From an uncultured Clostridia bacterium (GTDB lineage Bacteria; Bacillota; Clostridia; Christensenellales; Aristaeellaceae): a stretch of DNA of 19,163 nt. Location of the stretch: contig CANQGC010000020.1 of the NCBI GenBank assembly GCA_947600345.1, forward strand, positions 1-19,163, in the 5' to 3' direction. Made by a program: the position numbers and the translations under genes. The notes under the pieces are model-generated. The model had not been told where the DNA came from. It ran no database searches and was given only the letters and a program-made list of their open reading frames with translations. The number at the start of each line of letters is the position of its first letter. Within the stretch, counting starts at the first letter, position 1. This document shows, piece by piece, positions 15,444 to 19,163 of the stretch.

Positions 15444-16109
15444 TCAGACCAAACGGAATCCCAGGCCCCAGATGGTCTCGATGTAGGGCTCCTGGGTGAT
15501 CTCCCCGAGCTTCCTCCGGATGTTGCAGATGTGCACGTTGATGGTCTTGTCGATGCCCATGTATCCGCGCTCCCAGGCGTAATCGAAGAAATCCTGCTTG
15601 GAGAACACCCGCCCCGGCAGGGACATGAGCATCAGCTCCAGGATCTTGAACTCCTGCTTGGTGAGCTTCACGGGCGCGCCGCAGAGGCGCACGCCGAAGG
15701 AATCGGGATCGAGCGTCAGCGACTTGTGGCACAGCACGCCCCTCGGCTGCGTCTCGCCGAAGCGCAGCAGCAGTATGTCGATGCGCCCGGCCAGCTCCCG
15801 CAGCTCGAAGGGCCGCGTCAGGTAGTCCTCCGCCCCGGCGTTGAGCAGCTCCACCAGGCTGTCCCGAGCGCCCGCGGGGGCGATCACCAGCACCGGCAGC
15901 TGCCCCTTCGCGCGCAGCAGGGATACGAGCTCCGCCGCGCGCACGCCCGGAAGCTCGGCGCTCATCAGCGCCAGGCCGAAGCGCCCGCTCAGCGCCGCGG
16001 GCAGGGCCTCCTGTGCGGTGGCGCGCGCGCAGCCGTAGCCGGACGAGCGCAGCGCCTGCTCCAGCGCGGCCCCCTCGCCGCCGTCGATGATCAAGATTTC
16101 TTTGCGCAT
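15444..16109 (-). CDS. OmpR-family regulator with degenerate receiver
   Basis: DNA-binding regulator of 221 residues. About 1-115 form a receiver domain and about 125-221 a winged-helix OmpR/PhoB domain with an intact recognition region ending in WGLGFRLV. The receiver has lost its chemistry: of the acidic pair only D9 remains, the phospho-acceptor Asp is S50 (in MSAELPG), the conserved Thr/Ser is A77, and the conserved Lys before PF is R99. It therefore should not be switched by normal phosphorylation, and no histidine kinase lies nearby. I chose the ATG at 16109 (GAGGT upstream) over the in-frame start at 16181. Targets are unknown; the adjacent nucleotidase or its own promoter are possible by position. 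Confidence 0.88.
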   Translation of the reverse strand: MRKEILIIDGGEGAALEQALRSSGYGCARATAQEALPAALSGRFGLALMSAELPGVRAAELVSLLRAKGQLPVLVIAPAGARDSLVELLNAGAEDYLTRPFELRELAGRIDILLLRFGETQPRGVLCHKSLTLDPDSFGVRLCGAPVKLTKQEFKILELMLMSLPGRVFSKQDFFDYAWERGYMGIDKTINVHICNIRRKLGEITQEPYIETIWGLGFRLV

Positions 16110-16179
16110 TTCTACCTCACGACCGCTCGTTCCAAATTGCCGCGCCGCCGGGAGAGGGCGCGGTTGCAAAGATCGTTGC

Positions 16180-16185
16180 ATTATA
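16180..16185 (-). promoter_or_regulatory. Possible -10 element for the OmpR-type regulator
   Basis: A perfect TATAAT on the minus strand lies 71 bp before the regulator start. No good -35 hexamer is seen at 16-18 bp. The promoter may be activator-dependent, or the match may be chance. The remainder of the 351-bp gap (16110-16460) holds the terminator at 16310-16341, a small 6-bp hairpin at 16349-16365, and no gene. Confidence 0.35.
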
Positions 16186-16309
16186 AGCCTAGCACAACGC
16201 TGGATGCCCAGGCAAGCGTTTTGCGTGAATCGACGGTTTTAGAGCGTAAATGGTCGCGCGCGCCGGGCGGCGCCTTCGCCCCTGCCCCGCTCCTGAGCAG
16301 GCGCCGCGG

Positions 16310-16341
16310 GACAAAACAAGCCCCCGAATTCCTTCGGGGGC
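16310..16341 (-). terminator. Rho-independent terminator of the 78-residue gene
   Basis: A 9-bp stem (arms 16320-16328 and 16333-16341) with a 4-nt loop is followed on the minus strand by TTGTTTTGT. It lies 120 bp after the stop of the small gene at 16461-16697 and separates it from the OmpR-type regulator. Confidence 0.8.
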
Positions 16342-16460
16342 CGCGTCAGGAGCGGATTTCGCTCCGGTTCTGAAATGTTACCGCACTCGTTGAAAGCACT
16401 CTGAAGCAATGATTAATAATGTGGGGCGATGCCCCGGATGTGACGCCTGGAGCCGCGCTG

Positions 16461-16697
16461 TTACGCGGCGGCGCACATCATGAAGCGCATGATCGGCACG
16501 CAATCGCGGGGATCGGTCAGGCTGATATCGAGCTCATGGTCGATGGAGTGGAGCATGGTGAGGATCTGGGCGGCGGTGTTGTCGCTCTTGAGATCGCAGA
16601 CGGAGCCGTCCGGCAGGTGGAGGTTGACCTCGCCCTGGCAATCGCGGACCTTCTCCATAAAGCTTTCGACGTTGTTGATCTTCATAATTTTCAGCAT
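16461..16697 (-). CDS. Small conserved-looking protein of 78 residues
   Basis: Function not recognised. The protein is soluble, slightly acidic and without signal peptide or membrane helix. It resembles short clostridial proteins of unknown role with an N-terminal KINNVESF-type start and a hydrophobic C-terminal helix. It has four Cys (20, 34, 66, 75) and ends in MMCAAA. It has no double-glycine cleavage site, so it is a poor candidate for the C39 exporter substrate. It is very probably a real gene: AGGAAGGT precedes the ATG at 16697, a consensus promoter lies upstream and a terminator downstream. It is monocistronic. The in-frame ATG at 16685 is a possible alternative start. Confidence 0.72.
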   Translation of the reverse strand: MLKIMKINNVESFMEKVRDCQGEVNLHLPDGSVCDLKSDNTAAQILTMLHSIDHELDISLTDPRDCVPIMRFMMCAAA

Positions 16698-16802
16698 GTT
16701 CTACCTTCCTTTCCGAGTGAACTCCTTTTCAACAAGTTCGGCGGAAACCGGAGGCCCGGTTTCGCCCCGGAGGTTCGCGCTTTCGGCGCTCTCCCGCGGG
16801 AC
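16698..16802 (-). promoter_or_regulatory. Structured 5' leader of the 78-residue gene
   Basis: The predicted leader of about 105 nt contains a hairpin with arms 16740-16751 and 16756-16766 (11 pairs, one bulged base) and a shorter GCGC/GCGC stem at 16777-16789. I do not recognise a known riboswitch. It could control translation or stability, but it may also be ordinary GC-rich leader sequence. Confidence 0.4.
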
Positions 16803-16808
16803 ATGTGC

Positions 16809-16837
16809 ATTGTATGCCGCCAAACTTGCAAAGTCAA
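16809..16837 (-). promoter_or_regulatory. Sigma-A promoter for the 78-residue gene
   Basis: TTGACT (16832-16837) and TACAAT (16809-16814) lie 17 bp apart on the minus strand, giving a start near 16802. It is one of the best promoter matches in the window, suggesting substantial expression. Confidence 0.72.
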
Positions 16838-16914
16838 GCCCTCTCACCGTCATTTTACGATCAATTTGCACCAACCCGCCCTATTTGATGCAGAATATGA
16901 CGGAATGGTAAATG

Positions 16915-17011
16915 CCGGAGCGGAAGCTTAACATTGTTCACAAAACGGAGACATTGCGCTTTGGGCAAATCGTTTGACCCTTACCCAAACTTGAAACAAA
17001 GCGCGCTCCGG
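16915..17011. other. Nested dyad in the gap before the SRP RNA
   Basis: Two 8-bp inverted repeats are nested: 16915-16922 with 17004-17011, and 16956-16963 with 16997-17004. Smaller dyads lie inside (16960-16965 with 16984-16989; 16966-16969 with 16973-16976). It sits between the divergent promoters of the 78-residue gene and the SRP RNA, in a 300-bp stretch without a coding gene. It could be a regulator binding region or a small RNA. I see no promoter that clearly serves it. Confidence 0.3.
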
Positions 17012-17034
17012 ACGATTTTTGCACAAAAAAGGGC

Positions 17035-17063
17035 TTGCCAAACCCGGCGGTTTGTGATATAGT
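17035..17063 (+). promoter_or_regulatory. Sigma-A promoter for the SRP RNA
   Basis: TTGCCA (17035-17040) and TATAGT (17058-17063) are separated by 17 bp. The predicted start near 17070 is just before the outer helix of the SRP RNA. Confidence 0.75.
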
Positions 17064-17089
17064 TGATGATGTCTGCGGGTGATGATGAC

Positions 17090-17178
17090 TGGGTCCCGTG
17101 CGGCGCCATGCTGTGAATCTTGTCAGGGCCGGAAGGCAGCAGCAATAAGCGGAAGTTGGCGCGCGCCGCGGGGTCTAC
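17090..17178 (+). ncRNA. Signal recognition particle RNA, small bacterial type
   Basis: RNA scaffold of the signal recognition particle, binding Ffh to target nascent membrane proteins. The conserved domain IV is plain: GTCAGGGCCGGAAGGCAGCA at 17122-17141, with the GGAA tetraloop at 17131-17134 and the asymmetric internal loop sequences. The flanks pair as a long helix (17090-17108 with about 17157-17177). A further perfect 8-bp outer helix (17073-17080 with 17188-17195) suggests the mature RNA or its precursor reaches about 17070-17197. The tetraloop lies only about 60 nt from the predicted start, leaving no room for a 5' Alu domain, so it is the small form. The Xaa-Pro peptidase gene follows on the same strand. 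Confidence 0.92.
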
Positions 17179-17244
17179 CTGGTTTGAACCCGCAGGCCTT
17201 TGGCCGGCAGTGCCGGCTGCCATATGCTGCCGCGTTGGAGTGAC

Positions 17245-17281
17245 GGACTTTTGCCCCCATAAATCCGAGGGGCAAAAGTCC
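17245..17281 (+). terminator. First of two tandem hairpins after the SRP RNA
   Basis: A perfect 13-bp stem (17245-17257 with 17269-17281) holds an 11-nt loop, CATAAATCCGA. It is followed by a T-rich stretch (GCGTTTCTTC). It probably terminates the SRP RNA transcript. The loop and the inner GCCCC/GGGG pairs are shared with the hairpin at 17320-17354, while the outer stem differs. Confidence 0.65.
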
Positions 17282-17319
17282 TGCGTTTCTTCTCCGCCAG
17301 TTTTCCCTGTGCTTGGCAC

Positions 17320-17354
17320 GACCTCCGCCCCCATAGATTCGAGGGGCGGAGGTC
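17320..17354 (+). terminator. Second tandem hairpin, same loop and covarying stem
   Basis: A perfect 12-bp stem (17320-17331 with 17343-17354) holds an 11-nt loop, CATAGATTCGA, followed by TTCGTTTGTTC. Compared with the first hairpin, stem bases change in compensating pairs while the loop and tail stay nearly the same. It may be a back-up terminator or the second copy of a structured repeat. Confidence 0.6.
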
Positions 17355-17434
17355 TTCGTTTGTTCCAAAGGGATGGATTGGATACTGGGGGAATATAAAA
17401 TTTTGCGGAAAGGGTAAAAAGCGTTGTCCAGCTA

Positions 17435-17463
17435 TGGAAATTCGCTGAAAACTGTGGTATAAT
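17435..17463 (+). promoter_or_regulatory. Promoter for the Xaa-Pro peptidase-efp operon
   Basis: A perfect TATAAT (17458-17463) carries an extended -10 TG one base upstream. TGGAAA (17435-17440) serves as the -35 at 17 bp. The predicted leader is short, about 22 nt. Confidence 0.68.
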
Positions 17464-17492
17464 TAAGTGTCCTATTATGAGGAGGCGGGCTT

Positions 17493-18557
17493 ATGACGCG
17501 GTGCGAGCGGCTGCTGGAGGTCCTGGAAGCGCGGGGTCTCGACGCCGCGCTGGTGCACCGGCCGGAGAACGTTCGCTACCTCACGGGCTACACCGGCGAG
17601 GGATGCGCGTTCATCTGCCGGAGGGAGACGGCGATCGTCACCGACTTCCGCTACGTGGAGCAGGCACAGCGCCAGGCCCCCGGCCTGCCCGTCGCGCAGA
17701 CCACGGCGGAGTGCCGGGAGCGGGAGCGCGTGCGGGAGCTGACCGACGCCTGCGGCGTGCGCACGCTGGCCGTGGAGAGCGACTTCCTCAGCTACGACGA
17801 TCACGAGGCGCTGCGCAGGGCCGTACCCTTCGTGGAGCTTCGAAGCCTGGGCGGCGCGGTGGAAAAGCTTCGTGAGATCAAGGACGCGGGCGAGATCGAG
17901 TGCATCTCCCGCGCCTGCGAGATCGCCAGCCGCGCCTTCGTCAACATCCTGGAGCGCATCCATCCCGGCATGACGGAGAAGCAGGTGCAGATCCTGCTGG
18001 ACTACGAGATGCTCTCCCTGGGCAGCGAGGCGAACGCCTTCGATACCATCGCGGCGGCGGGCGCCAACGGCTCCCTTCCCCACGCGATTCCTTCCGATTA
18101 TATAATACAGCCGGGCGACCTGCTCACGCTGGACTTCGGCGCGAAGGTCGGCGGCTATTGTTCCGATCTGACCCGCACCGTGGCCTTCGGCCGCGTCCGG
18201 CCGGAGCTGCGCGAGATCTACGATCTGGTCCTCGAAGCCCACCTAGCGGCGCTCTCGGCGCTGAGGCCCGGCGCCATCTGCGCGGACATCGACCGAATCG
18301 CCAGGGACATGATCGACGCGCGCCATCCCGGCGCCTTCGGGCACAGCCTGGGGCACGGCGTCGGGCTCTACATCCATGAACAGCCCCGGGTCGCCTCGGG
18401 ATCGAAGACCGCGCTACTGCCCGGCCACGCGATCACGATCGAGCCCGGCGTGTATATCCCCGGTCTCGGCGGCTGCCGGATTGAGGACACAGCGATACTG
18501 ACCGCGGACGGGTACCTCGATCCGGTGACCGCGCCGAAGCAGTTCATCGAGCTGTAA
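17493..18557 (+). CDS. Xaa-Pro aminopeptidase (M24 metallopeptidase)
   Basis: Cytoplasmic dipeptidase or aminopeptidase that cleaves next to proline. Residues 1-125 form the creatinase-like N-terminal domain and about 130-350 the pita-bread M24 domain. All five metal ligands are visible: D214 in LTLDFGAK, D225 in CSDLTRT, H288 in GHGVG, E317 in TIEPGVY and E331 in RIEDTA. The length of 354 matches the short bacterial PepP/PepQ-like (YqhT-type) group. GAGGAGG lies 7 nt before the ATG at 17493. It precedes efp by 33 bp, a pairing common in Firmicutes. Proline-peptide recycling beside the factor that rescues polyproline translation is a sensible functional link. Aminopeptidase versus dipeptidase specificity cannot be settled from sequence. 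Confidence 0.94.
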   Translation: MTRCERLLEVLEARGLDAALVHRPENVRYLTGYTGEGCAFICRRETAIVTDFRYVEQAQRQAPGLPVAQTTAECRERERVRELTDACGVRTLAVESDFLSYDDHEALRRAVPFVELRSLGGAVEKLREIKDAGEIECISRACEIASRAFVNILERIHPGMTEKQVQILLDYEMLSLGSEANAFDTIAAAGANGSLPHAIPSDYIIQPGDLLTLDFGAKVGGYCSDLTRTVAFGRVRPELREIYDLVLEAHLAALSALRPGAICADIDRIARDMIDARHPGAFGHSLGHGVGLYIHEQPRVASGSKTALLPGHAITIEPGVYIPGLGGCRIEDTAILTADGYLDPVTAPKQFIEL

Positions 18558-18590
18558 ACGACACATACTAAGTGAGGAGGCAATTTCCCC

Positions 18591-19151
18591 ATGATCAACG
18601 CAAGCGATTTCAGAAACGGCGTCACCTTTGAGTGGGACAACGGCATCTGGACGGTCGTGTCCTTCCTGCACGTCAAGCCCGGCAAGGGCGCGGCGTTCGT
18701 GCGCACGAAGCTGAAGAACATCGTCACCGGCGCCGTGATCGAGCGCACCTTCAACCCCACGGAGAAGTTCACCCGCGCCTACATCGAGACCAAGGAGATG
18801 GAATATCTCTACAACGATGGCGAGTTCTACTACTTCATGGACCAGGAGACCTTCGAGCAGCTGCCGCTGACCCACGACCAGGTGGAGGACGCCATCCCCT
18901 TCGTGAAGGAGAACACCACCGTGACCGTGCGCTTCTTCAAGGGCAGCGCCTTCTCCGTGCAGGCGCCGAACTTCGTGGAGCTGGAGGTCACCGACACCGA
19001 GCCCGGCTTCAAGGGCGACACGGCGACCAACACCTTCAAGCCCGCCACGCTGGAGACCGGCTTCGTGCTGCAGGTGCCGCTGTTCATCAACGTGGGCGAC
19101 AAGCTGAAGATCGACACCCGCGACGGCGGCGAGTATCTGGGCCGCGCCTGA
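18591..19151 (+). CDS. Translation elongation factor P
   Basis: Ribosome-binding factor that relieves stalling at consecutive prolines. At 186 residues it is full length, with the N-terminal KOW-like domain, central OB domain and C-terminal OB domain. The tip loop HVKPGKGAAF places the conserved Lys at about position 32, the residue modified in other bacteria. The C-terminal region ends in the usual VGDKLKIDTRDGGEYLGRA-like segment. GAGGAGG is 11 nt before the ATG at 18591. It is co-transcribed with the Xaa-Pro peptidase gene. No modification enzyme is present in the window, so the type of Lys modification, if any, is unknown. Only 12 bp follow the stop before the window ends. Confidence 0.97.
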   Translation: MINASDFRNGVTFEWDNGIWTVVSFLHVKPGKGAAFVRTKLKNIVTGAVIERTFNPTEKFTRAYIETKEMEYLYNDGEFYYFMDQETFEQLPLTHDQVEDAIPFVKENTTVTVRFFKGSAFSVQAPNFVELEVTDTEPGFKGDTATNTFKPATLETGFVLQVPLFINVGDKLKIDTRDGGEYLGRA

Positions 19152-19163
19152 GGCATCGTTTCC

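Noticed and set aside
13437..16373. Plus-strand open frame of 978 codons
   Set aside because: It covers the nucleotidase and regulator genes on the other strand and crosses intergenic hairpins and promoters, with no domain signal.
16461..16697. The 78-residue protein as precursor peptide of the C39 exporter
   Set aside because: It has no double-glycine site, no NHLP or Nif11 leader features, and a separate promoter and terminator far from the exporter.
1..19163. CRISPR array, tRNA, rRNA, integrase, transposase or phage genes
   Set aside because: No regularly spaced direct repeats, cloverleaf candidates or mobile-element proteins were recognised; the only mobile-like item is the small palindromic element at 5603-5764.

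Overview
This is a GC-rich, densely packed chromosomal window. It most likely comes from an uncultured high-GC member of the Clostridia; an Oscillospirales or Christensenellales type is an inference, because no rRNA or other strong taxonomic marker is present. Support comes from a SpoIIE/SpoIIAB/SpoIIAA-type partner-switching set, a Firmicutes-style PAP2 phosphatase, strong AGGAGG-type ribosome binding sites, a short SRP RNA next to a Xaa-Pro peptidase and elongation factor P, and ordinary sigma-A promoters. GC content is so high that most long plus-strand reading frames in the first 16 kb are antisense shadows of real minus-strand genes.

Layout. The left end holds two back-to-back perfect hairpins (3-56), then a secreted D-Ala-D-Ala carboxypeptidase on the plus strand (148-1392). 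A strong bidirectional hairpin (1439-1469) separates it from a long minus-strand block running from 16109 down to 1505. In transcription order this block holds: an OmpR-type regulator with a degenerate receiver; a secreted 5'-nucleotidase with its own promoter; a STAS anti-sigma-factor antagonist; a membrane SpoIIE-type phosphatase; a SpoIIAB-like HATPase; a RelA/SpoT-type HD hydrolase; a STAS-kinase fusion broken by one base; a very short HlyD-like protein; a C39-peptidase ABC exporter; a second peptidase-less ABC exporter; a degenerate HATPase-like protein; and a PAP2 phosphatase. From the STAS gene to the second exporter the genes overlap or nearly abut, except for a 162-bp symmetrical palindromic element between the two exporters.

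The right part holds a promoter-driven small protein of 78 residues with a structured leader and its own terminator, then the SRP RNA (ffs) followed by two tandem hairpins with covarying stems and near-identical loops. Last come a plus-strand Xaa-Pro aminopeptidase and efp.

The most interesting unit is 13406-1505. A complete partner-switching switch (phosphatase, kinase/anti-sigma, antagonist), a putative alarmone hydrolase and a STAS-kinase fusion are fused by overlaps to an NHLM/NHLP-type peptide export apparatus. The C39 protease has an intact catalytic triad, yet the window shows no recognisable precursor peptide, no maturation enzyme and no sigma factor. My inference is that this is a signal-controlled processing and secretion system whose substrate and sigma partner lie elsewhere, or whose switch acts on something other than a sigma factor.
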